From assembly GCF_020748185.1 (NCBI RefSeq), contig NZ_JAHZMO010000002.1, forward strand, positions 1-64,000: DNA of 64,000 nucleotides, in the 5' to 3' direction. The stretch's first letter is position 1, and each line of letters opens with the position of its first letter. Of this stretch, positions 53,623 to 62,336 are shown in pieces. The position numbers and the translations under genes are program-made. Source of the DNA: Terrisporobacter petrolearius. Lineage in GTDB: Bacteria; Bacillota; Clostridia; Peptostreptococcales; Peptostreptococcaceae. The notes beneath the pieces are model-generated. The model was not told the origin of the DNA. It saw only the letters and a list, made by a program, of their open reading frames with translations, and searched no databases.

Positions 53623-53651
53623 GATAATCATAAAAAATATTTATGATTATC
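53623..53651. repeat. 12-bp perfect inverted repeat
   Basis: GATAATCATAAA and TTTATGATTATC arms around a 5-base loop, with no T-run on either side. It could be an operator or a relic. It sits between the ComEC-like gene and the 33-codon frame. Confidence 0.45.
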
Positions 53652-53713
53652 TTGTAATACCATGTAAAAATATTATCATACTATTTTTATAAACTACGAC
53701 ATTATACATTTTA

Positions 53714-54874
53714 TTAACGGCCATAATTATAACTTCCTTTTTCACAGTTGATTACTAAACCATTTCCTGTTGATTTAAATAAAATATTACCACATTCATC
53801 ATTTCTATGAACTTCTATATTTTCTTTTTTTAAAGTTTGCATAGTTTCTTTGTTAGGGTGGCCATATCTATTGTTTTTTCCAACAGTTATTACTGCATAT
53901 TTAGGATTAATTTTCTTTATAAAATTCATGTCAGAACTAGTATTAGAACCATGATGACCTATTTTAATTAAATCAACTTCTTTTGCATCTATAATCCTTT
54001 CAATATCTGTGCCAGCATCCCCCATAAGTAGTATTTTGTCATTTCCATTTGTATATTCTAAAACTATTGAATTGTCATTAGGATCATTTAAATTTGCTGC
54101 TGATAATACCTTAAACTTTGATGTACCTAAATAAAACTTCGCACCCAATAAAGGCACACTAGGATATAAATTTTTATTAGACATTGCATTAATAAAATCT
54201 GAATAAGTTTTTGTATTAGCATCACCATTGCTTACATAAACAGTTTCTACAGGTATTGAATTAATTACAGCATCTAATCCTCCTATATGATCAGCATCTG
54301 GATGTGTAGCTACAACATATTTTAGTTTTTTAACACCTATATCTTTCAAATAGTTGACAACAGTTTTTTCATCATCATTGTCTCCTCCATCAATAAGGGC
54401 TGCTTCTCCTCCTTGTCTAATAAGTATGGCATCTGAATTTCCCGTATCTATAAAATGTAGTTGGGCTTCATAAACATTAGATATCGAGTCTTTGACTTTT
54501 TCTTTACTTGATTTTATTTCTTTTTTATTTGTCCTTAAGGAAATTCTATTGATTGTCTCTGGTAACAACTGTGACTGCGCTATTGTTTCATTTAAGACAG
54601 GTGTTGAAGTTATGAAAACACACAAAATTATTAAATAACACATTAAAATACGTAAAAATATTTTTCTTTTACTTTTATTTTTTATTTTTTTGATAAAAAT
54701 TTTAAAATTACAAACTAATGATGGTGTCATCAAAAGAAGTAAATAAAGTGATATATCACTTATATCTTTGGATGTTCCTAAAATAAAAAGCAATGTAATT
54801 AAAAAATAATATATACTAGCTTTCTTTTTCTTCTTAGAATTATTGCTCCTAAACCCTGCAATATACTTTTTCAT
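53714..54874 (-). CDS. ComEC/Rec2-like metallo-beta-lactamase-fold protein
   Basis: 386 aa. The N-terminal 95 residues hold three hydrophobic segments, then a linker and a metallo-beta-lactamase domain (about 133-370) with HFIDTGNSDAILI, the metal motif THPDADHIGG, and KIGHHGSNTSSD. It matches the isolated ComEC C-terminal domain with a short membrane anchor. ComEC nuclease domains degrade one DNA strand in transformation, but the small membrane part argues for a different extracellular hydrolase. Its start has an AAGGGGAG site. Confidence 0.82.
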   Translation of the reverse strand: MKKYIAGFRSNNSKKKKKASIYYFLITLLFILGTSKDISDISLYLLLLMTPSLVCNFKIFIKKIKNKSKRKIFLRILMCYLIILCVFITSTPVLNETIAQSQLLPETINRISLRTNKKEIKSSKEKVKDSISNVYEAQLHFIDTGNSDAILIRQGGEAALIDGGDNDDEKTVVNYLKDIGVKKLKYVVATHPDADHIGGLDAVINSIPVETVYVSNGDANTKTYSDFINAMSNKNLYPSVPLLGAKFYLGTSKFKVLSAANLNDPNDNSIVLEYTNGNDKILLMGDAGTDIERIIDAKEVDLIKIGHHGSNTSSDMNFIKKINPKYAVITVGKNNRYGHPNKETMQTLKKENIEVHRNDECGNILFKSTGNGLVINCEKGSYNYGR

Positions 54875-55088
54875 ATTATTTCTCCCCTTAAATTTTATAC
54901 TTAAGTATGATTATAACTGAAAACTTTGAGTATTTATGTAAATTTTTGTAAATTTATTATGTTAAAATACCTCTTTAATCTTTTATATGTGTTCTTATTT
55001 TCAGAATAAAGTTAATATTACATATTATTTCAAAATATTAGTAAAATTCTATTTTACTTGTTATAATATACCTTATGGAGGGATATAC

Positions 55089-55949
55089 ATGAAAAATAAT
55101 TTTAAAAATATGATTACAGAAGTTTTAGGTATGATTGTAGGATGTGTACTACTAAGTTGTGGTATAAACATATTCTTAGGTCCTCATACTATTGCACCAG
55201 GTGGCCTAAGCGGTCTATCTGTGGTTTTAAGTAAAGTTAGTGGTTTATCTGTATCAACAATAATGTTAATCCTAGGTGTACCACTAGTAGTTTTTTCAAT
55301 TAAGATTTTAGGGAAAAGGGATTCATTAAAAACTTTATTTGGGATGTTACTACTATCTGGATGTTTAGAAATAACATCTTCATTTTCTCAAATTTCAGTA
55401 ACAAACGATGTTTTATTATCAGCAATTACAGGAGCTATATTTAACGGTCTTGGACTTGGAATTATATTTAGTGTTGATGGTTCCACTGGTGGAACAGATT
55501 TAATAGCCTTAATGATTAACAAAGCAATACCAAGCATTCCAATATCAAAATGCCTAGTATTTTTAGACGGGCTTGTTGTACTATCATCTGGTATAGTTAA
55601 TAAAAACATAGAGACAGCTTTATATTCTGCAATTAGCTTATATGTTATAGTAAAAATGGTAGACTTTATTGTTGCAGGATTTAATTATTCTAAGAGCTTT
55701 ATGATAATAACAAATGAAGAAGAAGCTCTAAAAAATGCTATTGTAAATGACATGAACAGAGGTATAACAATTCTTGATGGAAAAGGTGGTTATACTGATA
55801 GTAATAAAAGTGTATTAATAGTTGTTGTAAATAAAAATCAAGAAATTCATCTAAAAAAATTAATTAAACAAGTTGACAAAAACGCCTTTATTATAGTTAG
55901 TGATGTCCACGAAGTGTTTGGAGAAGGATTCTCACCTATAAGTGCATAA
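55089..55949 (+). CDS. YitT family membrane protein
   Basis: 286 aa from the ATG at 55089, supported by GGAGGG at 55077-55082; a longer frame lacks a site. Five to six hydrophobic segments (YitT_membrane) are followed by a C-terminal DUF2179 domain (RGITILDGKGGYTDSNKSVLIVVV). The role is unknown, possibly in export or ligand sensing at the membrane. It is monocistronic. Confidence 0.88.
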   Translation: MKNNFKNMITEVLGMIVGCVLLSCGINIFLGPHTIAPGGLSGLSVVLSKVSGLSVSTIMLILGVPLVVFSIKILGKRDSLKTLFGMLLLSGCLEITSSFSQISVTNDVLLSAITGAIFNGLGLGIIFSVDGSTGGTDLIALMINKAIPSIPISKCLVFLDGLVVLSSGIVNKNIETALYSAISLYVIVKMVDFIVAGFNYSKSFMIITNEEEALKNAIVNDMNRGITILDGKGGYTDSNKSVLIVVVNKNQEIHLKKLIKQVDKNAFIIVSDVHEVFGEGFSPISA

Positions 55950-56030
55950 ATTTATACAAATACAAGACTTGTAATTTTTTTACAATATATTATAATTATA
56001 CTTACTTTATAAAAAAAGAGGTATAAATTA

Positions 56031-56333
56031 ATGAGTATAAAAATAGCAGCAATATGTGATAGTGAATTAAGTGGAAAACTTCTTAAAGAAGCTGGAACTA
56101 AATTTGGAATAATTGTAAATTATGAAATACAAAGGGAAAAAGGTATAATAAATAAACTACCTGACCATATTATACAAAATTCAAATATAATATTATTTGT
56201 AACTGAAAAAGAAGTGGAACAAATTGAAGAAATAGAAAGGTTTATAGATAGAGAGTACTATGAAGTGTTGCCTCAATTTGTTATAAAAAATCCTGATAAT
56301 GTAATTTCGGAAATAACCTTAGACTTAAATTAA
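56031..56333 (+). CDS. PTS EIIB-like orphan domain
   Basis: 100 aa. The fold order KIAAICDSELSGKL, VNYEIQREKGI and NIILFVTEKEVEQIEEIERF matches the fructose-type EIIB domain, and the cysteine of ICDSE is in the place of the phosphorylated Cys, but the usual CPTGIAHT motif is not preserved. No EIIA or EIIC is adjacent. It could be a phosphotransfer or sugar-phosphate-binding relic. AAAAGAGG site present. Confidence 0.55.
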   Translation: MSIKIAAICDSELSGKLLKEAGTKFGIIVNYEIQREKGIINKLPDHIIQNSNIILFVTEKEVEQIEEIERFIDREYYEVLPQFVIKNPDNVISEITLDLN

Positions 56334-56366
56334 AAGAGAGAGAATAAATTCTCTCTCTTTTAATTT
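56327..56366. terminator. bidirectional terminator between convergent genes
   Basis: AAATTAAAAGAGAGAGAAT is followed by its reverse complement after a 2-base loop, nearly perfect, overlapping both the EIIB-like and the hypothetical gene stops. Confidence 0.88.
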
Positions 56367-56593
56367 ATTTTATTTAGATCAATATACGCCTCAATTTGAG
56401 GAATATAAATCATACTCTCCTTTAAATGAGTATTACCAAATTCTTTTAACTCATTGCCCTCTTTATCTTTAGTGATTTTATATTTTACAACTTCACTATT
56501 GCCATTTATTTCAGCATGAAAATACATACCTTCATATTGTTTAAATTTAAAATCAAAATTTTCTCTAGTGAGTTTAATACTAATATTGCTCAT
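56360..56593 (-). CDS. small hypothetical protein next to a TetR regulator
   Basis: 77 aa from the ATG at 56593, which has AAGGATGG upstream; an ATG 9 bases earlier overlaps that site. It has alternating beta-rich segments with a charged middle and no Cys or membrane segment. I do not recognise the family. It starts 14 bases after the TetR gene ends, probably in one transcript. Confidence 0.5.
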   Translation of the reverse strand: MSNISIKLTRENFDFKFKQYEGMYFHAEINGNSEVVKYKITKDKEGNELKEFGNTHLKESMIYIPQIEAYIDLNKIN

Positions 56594-56607
56594 ATTTACC
56601 ATCCTTA

Positions 56608-57189
56608 TTAACCTATTCTAATATCTGTTAAAAACATTTCTAAAAGTTCAATACCATAAGAAGATAAAGGATAATTGCCTTCACAAATGCACCAATCATA
56701 TAAAACTGCTCTTTCTTGCATAGCATAAATTTTAGCTAATTCCCAAAATGATTTATCATTTTTTATTTGATTTCTACTTTGACCTTCACTTATTATCTGT
56801 TGTAAAACTTTATAATATACTCTTTGCTGATCGAGTAAATGCCTTTTGCCTTTTTTAACAATTTGTGATGAATATAAAATAGACAATAATTCAACAGGTA
56901 CACTTTCTTCTATAAAACGAAATAAATGCCTACTCGTTGCTATAAGCTTATCAAAGCTATTCATATCCTCATCTAATGTATTCATTATTTTTGTGTATTC
57001 TTCGTCAAATATATCTGATAATGTATTCAATAAATCATCCTTTGCACTAAAGTAATGATAGAAATTTCCTTTTGATATGCCACATTCATTTATTATTTGA
57101 TCCACTGTTGTTGCTTCATATCCCTGTTCATAAAATAATTTCCATGCAACAGAAGATATTCTATTTTTTGTTGAGTTTAATTGATCCAT
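56608..57189 (-). CDS. TetR family transcriptional regulator
   Basis: 193 aa. The N-terminal helix-turn-helix has the sequence order SVAWKLFYEQGYEATTVDQIINECGISKGNFYHYFSAKDDLL (residues about 13-55, quoted in part), typical of TetR. The ligand-binding C-terminal half is not recognisable. Its target could be its own operon or the neighbouring EIIB-like gene. No efflux gene is beside it. Confidence 0.85.
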   Translation of the reverse strand: MDQLNSTKNRISSVAWKLFYEQGYEATTVDQIINECGISKGNFYHYFSAKDDLLNTLSDIFDEEYTKIMNTLDEDMNSFDKLIATSRHLFRFIEESVPVELLSILYSSQIVKKGKRHLLDQQRVYYKVLQQIISEGQSRNQIKNDKSFWELAKIYAMQERAVLYDWCICEGNYPLSSYGIELLEMFLTDIRIG

Positions 57190-57287
57190 TTACTTTCCCC
57201 TTTATAACTTATTACTAAAACATACATCCTTTTTCAAGTTCATTATAACATAAAGAAATGACCTATTTCTAGGTCATTTCAATATAT

Positions 57288-57920
57288 CTATATTTTATCA
57301 TTCCACAGTTTAACTCTTTTATTTATGTCTGTTGCTGACAATATTCCTGAAACAAGAGCATACCCATCTGGGTTAAATGTTCTTAGCTTGTGTACATTTT
57401 CCAAACTTATTCCTCCAATTAAAACAAATGGCAGATTAACTTCTTTTATTATTTCATTTAAAGTATTAAAAGAAACTTGCTTAGCATCTAATTTTGTGTT
57501 TGTTGAAAACATAGAACCAATGCCCAAATAGTCAGCTCCATCCTTTTTAGCTTGTTTAGCCTCTTCAACAGCCCTAGCTGACACTCCAATAATTTTATTT
57601 TCACCTATTAATCTTCTTACTGATACAGCGTCAATATCACTTTGACCAATATGAACACCATCAGCATCAACTAGCAACGCAATATCTATCCTATCATTAA
57701 TAATAAATGCTACATTATATTTTTTAGTAAGTTCTCTAAGTTTTATTGCTTTTTCTAAAAATTCCTTACCATCGGCATCTTTTTCTCTAAGTTGCACCAT
57801 AGTAACTCCGCCTTTAATAGCCTCTTCTATACATTTATAAAAATCTCGTCCTTTTAATAAATCTGAATCTGTTACTAAATATAATTTAAGTGATTTTTTC
57901 AACTTATTCTTATCTATCAT
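57288..57920 (-). CDS. thiE: thiamine phosphate synthase
   Basis: 210 aa (beta/alpha)8 barrel. VQLREKDADG, DADGVHIGQSD and the phosphate-binding VLIGGIS motif are intact. It joins HMP-PP and HET-P to thiamine phosphate. It is last in the TPP-riboswitch operon, 10 bases after thiT. AAGGAGAT site. Confidence 0.94.
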   Translation of the reverse strand: MIDKNKLKKSLKLYLVTDSDLLKGRDFYKCIEEAIKGGVTMVQLREKDADGKEFLEKAIKLRELTKKYNVAFIINDRIDIALLVDADGVHIGQSDIDAVSVRRLIGENKIIGVSARAVEEAKQAKKDGADYLGIGSMFSTNTKLDAKQVSFNTLNEIIKEVNLPFVLIGGISLENVHKLRTFNPDGYALVSGILSATDINKRVKLWNDKI

Positions 57921-57930
57921 AATAATCTCC

Positions 57931-58548
57931 TTAACTTGCCTTATTTAGTGTAGTTATATTAGCCATTTTTATAATTTTTCCTATAGGAATTATTGTTATA
58001 ACTACAGAACTTAAAAATGCTTCTATTCCTTCTCCTGTTAAATTGTATACTAAAGAATACACTAATGGACTCTGTCCAACAGGCGCATATTCATAAAAGT
58101 ACACACACCCAGATATTACATGAACTGTAACTTTAAGCGCCACTGCTATTAAACATCCTAAAAATATCTTACTTCTCTTTTCTGAACCACATATTCCACT
58201 TAAACCTAATAATATTGTTGGTAATATATAGTCTAATAAAAATTGAGCTGGATGAACTATAAATAGTTGTCCACCTATTAAAGTTATCAATCCTGACACT
58301 AAACCACAAGTCATACCTATTGTAGGTCCATATAATACACCAACTAGTAGTACTGGTAAGGATGCCAGTAAATTAAATCCTCCACCTTGAGGATATTGAA
58401 CAAATTGTATTTTTGATAAAACAAAATGAACACCTGCAAATAAAGCTATCATCACCATTGTTTTTGTATTTAGTTTAAAGTCCTTAAGTTTAAGAATATA
58501 ATAAATTATAGGTATTAAACATAAACCTAGTATAAATGTATTTAACAT
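57931..58548 (-). CDS. thiT: ThiT, thiamine ECF S component
   Basis: 205 aa with about six hydrophobic segments. The GGFNLLASLPVLLVG-type loop and VHPAQFLLDYILP match the thiamine-binding S component ThiT. The ECF energy-coupling module must be encoded elsewhere. It sits between tenA and thiE in the thiamine operon; its start overlaps the tenA stop by one base. Confidence 0.88.
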   Translation of the reverse strand: MLNTFILGLCLIPIIYYILKLKDFKLNTKTMVMIALFAGVHFVLSKIQFVQYPQGGGFNLLASLPVLLVGVLYGPTIGMTCGLVSGLITLIGGQLFIVHPAQFLLDYILPTILLGLSGICGSEKRSKIFLGCLIAVALKVTVHVISGCVYFYEYAPVGQSPLVYSLVYNLTGEGIEAFLSSVVITIIPIGKIIKMANITTLNKAS

Positions 58549-59210
58549 TATTTTATCTCCTTATAAGCCATATCCCAAAATGCCATTTCATATAAACTCC
58601 CCTTTATAAAAATATCTTTTAGCTTTTCTTTTTTATTATCATCTATATTTTTACAAAGTTCATTTGCAAAATCTATATTTTCCTTGGCGCACATTCTATA
58701 TTCTTCACAAGAATATGACTCTATCCATGCAGCATAATAATTATTTTCTAAATTATTCTTATATATTTCTTTCATTTCTTTAGCTATATAATAATAACTC
58801 CACGCACATGGAAGTACTGCTATTATTAAATCTTGAATATCTCCTGTTAATGCTATACTTTTCATAAAATTAGTATAGTTTTCATTTTCCAACTTAATCT
58901 TATGTTTTTGAAGTGTTTTAATATCTTCACCTAGCTCTTTTAAATAAGCTATATGTGTAGCACTTTCATCTTCCATAATTCCATTTACACTATCTTTAAA
59001 AAACTTCATATACCTTACGTCATCGCTTTTTATAAGCCCCATGGCATAAACCTTTGCATAATCCAAAAGATATAAATAGTCTTGTACTAGATAATTCTTA
59101 AATTTCTCCTTATCTAAAGTCCCTTTTCCCATTTCTATTATAAAAGGATGTTTTAAATATTCATCCCATATTTTCTTACTTTCATTAAATAAATAATCTG
59201 TTAATAACAT
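58548..59210 (-). CDS. tenA: TenA thiaminase II family protein
   Basis: 220 aa, all-helical. FVQDYLYLLDYAKVYAMG-like and PCAWSYYYIAKEM motifs, and the active-site Cys in SYSCEEY (about residue 140), are present. TenA salvages base-degraded thiamine by hydrolysing aminopyrimidine to HMP. It follows thiM by 16 bases. Confidence 0.93.
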   Translation of the reverse strand: MLLTDYLFNESKKIWDEYLKHPFIIEMGKGTLDKEKFKNYLVQDYLYLLDYAKVYAMGLIKSDDVRYMKFFKDSVNGIMEDESATHIAYLKELGEDIKTLQKHKIKLENENYTNFMKSIALTGDIQDLIIAVLPCAWSYYYIAKEMKEIYKNNLENNYYAAWIESYSCEEYRMCAKENIDFANELCKNIDDNKKEKLKDIFIKGSLYEMAFWDMAYKEIK

Positions 59211-59226
59211 AGTTCCTCCCTTTTTG

Positions 59227-60030
59227 CTATAATGAACAATTAAGTTGTGCTAACTCTACTTTTCCATATTCATTGCAAGTATCTTCATTCAATACAAATA
59301 TTTCATCAAATAGTCTTGTTTTAAAACTTCCTATAGATGGATTTTCTCTATTAGCTAATTCTCCACAAAGAGACATAACTAAAGTGCCCATTACAGCTGC
59401 ATCTATTCTATCTTCTGTACAGGGTAAGAAACTACCTATTAAAGATGTGCTCATACACCCTGTCCCTGTTATAAATTTAAGTTTTGGTGTACCATTACTT
59501 ATTTTATAAATTTTATCTCCATCACTAACTACATCAGTTTTTCCTGAAGCAACAACAATACACTCAAGTTTTTTAGCCACTTCTTTAACAATAAATGATG
59601 TGTCACTTCCATCATCGAAAGAATCCACACCTTTACCTTTAACATCTAGTCCACCTATAAACTGAATTTCAGATATATTTCCTCTTATCACATCAAATTT
59701 AACCTCATTTAATAATCTATTAGTTAAATCTGTTCTTGCCTTTGTAGCAAATACTCCTACTGGGTCTAATATAACTGGTTTATTGTACTTATTAGCAGTT
59801 TTTCCAGCTAATATATATAAATCCAATAACTCACTATTCATTGTTCCTATATTAATAACTACACTACTAGCAACTCTAACTATGTCATCAACTTCTTCAT
59901 AAGAAAAACTCATTAGTGGACTTGCCCCTATAGCTAGTGTTGTATTAGCACAATCTGTTATAGTAACGTTATTTGTGTAATGTAATACAAGTGGATTTAT
60001 TTCCTTAACTTTTTTTAATAATTTGTACAT
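59227..60030 (-). CDS. thiM: hydroxyethylthiazole kinase
   Basis: 267 aa ribokinase-like fold. VLHYTNNVTITDCANTTLA at the start, PVGVFATKAR and TGTGCMSTSLIGSF near the catalytic Cys are intact. It phosphorylates HET for salvage. It follows thiD by 17 bases; AGGGGGAT site. Confidence 0.95.
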   Translation of the reverse strand: MYKLLKKVKEINPLVLHYTNNVTITDCANTTLAIGASPLMSFSYEEVDDIVRVASSVVINIGTMNSELLDLYILAGKTANKYNKPVILDPVGVFATKARTDLTNRLLNEVKFDVIRGNISEIQFIGGLDVKGKGVDSFDDGSDTSFIVKEVAKKLECIVVASGKTDVVSDGDKIYKISNGTPKLKFITGTGCMSTSLIGSFLPCTEDRIDAAVMGTLVMSLCGELANRENPSIGSFKTRLFDEIFVLNEDTCNEYGKVELAQLNCSL

Positions 60031-60047
60031 AATATATCCCCCTATGT

Positions 60048-60842
60048 TTAATCGAATTTATAAAAATGATGCACTGGTCCTACACCTTCACCTATATCAA
60101 AGCTATATCTAATAGCCCCTGTAATATATTCTTTGCTAAGTTTTACTGATTCTTTAATGTCATATCCTAAAGCCAAATGAGATGTAATGGCGGAAGATAT
60201 AGTACAACCTGTTCCATGTGTATTTTTTCTATTTATTCTTTCACATTTGAAAACTTCAAAAGTATCTTCACCCATTAGCACATCTATACAATCTCCATCT
60301 AAATGGCCACCCTTCATAAGTACAAATTTAGGTCCTAGTTCAAGAATTGCTTCACCTGCTTTTTTCATATCTTCTATTGTATCAATTTTTATATTACTTA
60401 TTTCTTCAGCTTCAGGAACATTTGGTGTCACTATATATGCCTTAGGTATAAGATATTTAATTAAATTATCTTTAGCTTCTGGTCTAAGTAGTGAATATCC
60501 ACTTTTAGAAATCATAACTGGATCCACAACTAAATATTTACAAGGATACTTCTCCAATGATTCAACAATATCTTTAATTATCTCTGGAGAAGATACCATT
60601 CCTACTTTTATTGCTTTTGGTGGTATATCTTCACATACAGCTTTTATTTGTTCCTTAATTATTTTTGAACTAAGTTCTTCCACATAGAAAACCCCTTTTG
60701 TATTTTGAGCTGTAATTGCTGTAATCACACTCATTCCATAGGTTCCCAGAGCGGAAAACGTTTTTAAGTCAGCTTGTATTCCTGCTCCTCCAGATGAGTC
60801 TGATCCTGCAATTGTTAAAGTTGGTATTTTGTAATTTTTCAT
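60048..60842 (-). CDS. thiD: HMP/HMP-P kinase
   Basis: 264 aa ribokinase family. [18 protein letters not shown] at the start and the [10 protein letters not shown] anion hole near the end are intact. It makes HMP-PP for ThiE. It is first in the operon directly behind the TPP riboswitch, with a GAGGGAG site. Confidence 0.96.
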   Translation of the reverse strand: MKNYKIPTLTIAGSDSSGGAGIQADLKTFSALGTYGMSVITAITAQNTKGVFYVEELSSKIIKEQIKAVCEDIPPKAIKVGMVSSPEIIKDIVESLEKYPCKYLVVDPVMISKSGYSLLRPEAKDNLIKYLIPKAYIVTPNVPEAEEISNIKIDTIEDMKKAGEAILELGPKFVLMKGGHLDGDCIDVLMGEDTFEVFKCERINRKNTHGTGCTISSAITSHLALGYDIKESVKLSKEYITGAIRYSFDIGEGVGPVHHFYKFD

Positions 60843-60885
60843 ATCTTTACTCCCTCTATCTCATAAGAATATATAATTTTTGAAC

Positions 60886-61040
60886 ATAAAAAATGCTACA
60901 CCCGTAGGCATAGCATAATATAAACAAATTTAAAACCCTTATATGGTTATAAAATTCATAGTGCTTTCCTACGCTGGCATTATCCAGATCAGGTACAAGG
61001 GTTGGTATAAACCTCTCAGCCAATGGCGCCCCTAGCAATT
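60886..61040 (-). promoter_or_regulatory. TPP riboswitch with terminator
   Basis: On the minus strand GGGGCGCC, the THI box CTGAGAGG, ACCCTTGTACCTGATCTGGAT-like and AATGCCAGCGTAGGAAAGC segments form the classical TPP aptamer (about 60961-61037). A terminator hairpin (ATGCTA/TAGCAT, 60893-60916) with a T-run follows before thiD. High TPP should stop transcription of the salvage operon. Confidence 0.96.
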
Positions 61041-61081
61041 TATTTACTTTCAACTTCATTATAATACTTTTATAAAAATTG

Positions 61082-61387
61082 TCAACTTTTATTTATTCTT
61101 CCAATTCTTATTTGAAATTTATCCTTAACTTCCTCTATAAATAATTTTGGATTATTTATTATCCATAATTTTTTAGATTTACTTTGTTTTTTAATATAAT
61201 ATTCTAATTTCATAGCTTGACTTTTATTATTACTTTCAAAGAATATTTCTAATCTATCAAAACCTTTAGCTTTAGTATATTTAGAATTAATACCTCGCTT
61301 ATGTTCTTCCATACGCCTTATTATATCTGTAGTATAACCTGTGTATAGAGTATTGTTTTTACATCTAATTATATATGTATAGCACAT
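61082..61387 (-). CDS. GIY-YIG nuclease family protein
   Basis: 101 aa stand-alone domain. It begins CYTYIIRCKNNTLYTGYTTDIIRRMEEH (key residues Y, the YTG motif and Arg), then ends in a basic helix. This type (UPF0213) may cut structured DNA in repair. It lies between the TPP riboswitch and the ferredoxin gene, with its own AT-rich upstream sequence. Confidence 0.88.
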   Translation of the reverse strand: MCYTYIIRCKNNTLYTGYTTDIIRRMEEHKRGINSKYTKAKGFDRLEIFFESNNKSQAMKLEYYIKKQSKSKKLWIINNPKLFIEEVKDKFQIRIGRINKS

Positions 61388-61447
61388 GAATATCCCCCAA
61401 TAATTTTATATTTTTAATTATAGCTCTAGTAAACAAAATTTTCAAAT

Positions 61448-61480
61448 TAAAAAGAGTTATCAAAATTTGATAACTCTTAA
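61448..61480. terminator. ferredoxin terminator
   Basis: AAGAGTTATCA and TGATAACTCTT arms with a 5-base loop and A/T flanks lie just after the ferredoxin gene. Confidence 0.8.
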
Positions 61481-61487
61481 ATAAGTA

Positions 61488-61676
61488 CTATTCAACTTTT
61501 ATTGCATCTACTGGACAGCTTTCTTCTGCATCCTTAGCATCATCTTCAGATCCTGATGGAACAGCATCAACTATTACATGAGATAAACCATCATCACCCA
61601 TTTCAAATACTTCTGGACATACAGATGGACAAACACCACATCCTATACATAAGTCTTTATCTACATATGCTTTCAT
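61488..61676 (-). CDS. [4Fe-4S] ferredoxin
   Basis: 62 aa. Cluster ligands are in CIGCGVC (Cys 11, 14, 17) plus the CP near residue 54 (SCPVDAI); a further Cys (PSVCP) may pair in a disulfide. This fits the single-cluster type rather than the 2[4Fe-4S] clostridial type. It carries low-potential electrons for anaerobic enzymes. It is an independent gene with its own terminator. Confidence 0.93.
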   Translation of the reverse strand: MKAYVDKDLCIGCGVCPSVCPEVFEMGDDGLSHVIVDAVPSGSEDDAKDAEESCPVDAIKVE

Positions 61677-61759
61677 TTCTTACCTCCAAATATAAATTTC
61701 AATATCGTATATATTATTATCAGTTTATAATAAAATAATACATTAGACTATGTATATTT

Positions 61760-62275
61760 TTAGTAGGTTTTATCTAAAACATAATTAATTATTGGTGTTA
61801 TAGTTTGCTTATTGCTTCTATCAATACTCATATATTTTTCTAAATTTATCATTTTAAAAGATTGATTATTATTTATACTTTTTTTTAATTTTACTTTATC
61901 TATTCTACTTAAATCATTAAGATTAATACACCCTTGTAGGAAAAAGAATTTTATTTTTTTTTTAATTTCTTCATCCTCAAAATTGTATTCAACTATATCT
62001 TCTCTACTTTGTAAATTCATACTAACACAAAATAGAACTATATTTTTATTTTTTATAATATTGTATTTTTCTTCCAAATAATCTCTTAAATATATTTTAG
62101 AATTATATATGGGGCTACCAAATATAATTGTTTTATATTTTAACAAATCCCATCTTCCAACATCTGATATTTCATACAAGTCTGCATTTAGTTTTATAGC
62201 TAACCATCCAGCATATTTCATAGTACATCCATATTTAGTTTTATACACAATGGCTATTTTTTTATCATAAGGCAC
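61760..62275 (-). CDS. flavodoxin-domain protein
   Basis: 171 aa from a GTG start at 62275. IVYKTKYGCTMKYAGWLA fits the flavodoxin phosphate loop and TIIFGSPIYNSKIYLRDYLEE fits the second flavin loop. It resembles the protoporphyrinogen oxidase/flavodoxin-like group. Its GGAGGGA site lies inside a 20-bp perfect hairpin (62277-62321), so access to it is probably regulated. The Nudix gene lies upstream on the same strand. Confidence 0.75.
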   Translation of the reverse strand: MPYDKKIAIVYKTKYGCTMKYAGWLAIKLNADLYEISDVGRWDLLKYKTIIFGSPIYNSKIYLRDYLEEKYNIIKNKNIVLFCVSMNLQSREDIVEYNFEDEEIKKKIKFFFLQGCINLNDLSRIDKVKLKKSINNNQSFKMINLEKYMSIDRSNKQTITPIINYVLDKTY

Positions 62276-62276
62276 A

Positions 62277-62321
62277 ATAATCCCTCCATATTTTTATATA
62301 TTAAAAATATGGAGGGATTAT
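62277..62321 (-). promoter_or_regulatory. 20-bp perfect hairpin that buries the flavodoxin ribosome-binding site
   Basis: Arms at 62277-62296 and 62302-62321 are perfect complements around a 5-base loop. On the minus strand the second arm contains GGAGGGA, 6 bases from the GTG start of the flavodoxin gene. The same hairpin could end transcripts of the upstream Nudix gene, but no T-run follows. Confidence 0.6.
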
Positions 62322-62336
62322 GAGTTCTTTAATAAA

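Noticed and set aside
60187-60687. 166-codon plus-strand frame opposite thiD
   Set aside because: It is a shadow of the thiD coding strand; Ser/Ile/Pro-rich with no ribosome-binding site.
60856-61059. 67-codon minus-strand frame
   Set aside because: It lies across the TPP riboswitch and its terminator and has no ribosome-binding site; the RNA structure explains the sequence.
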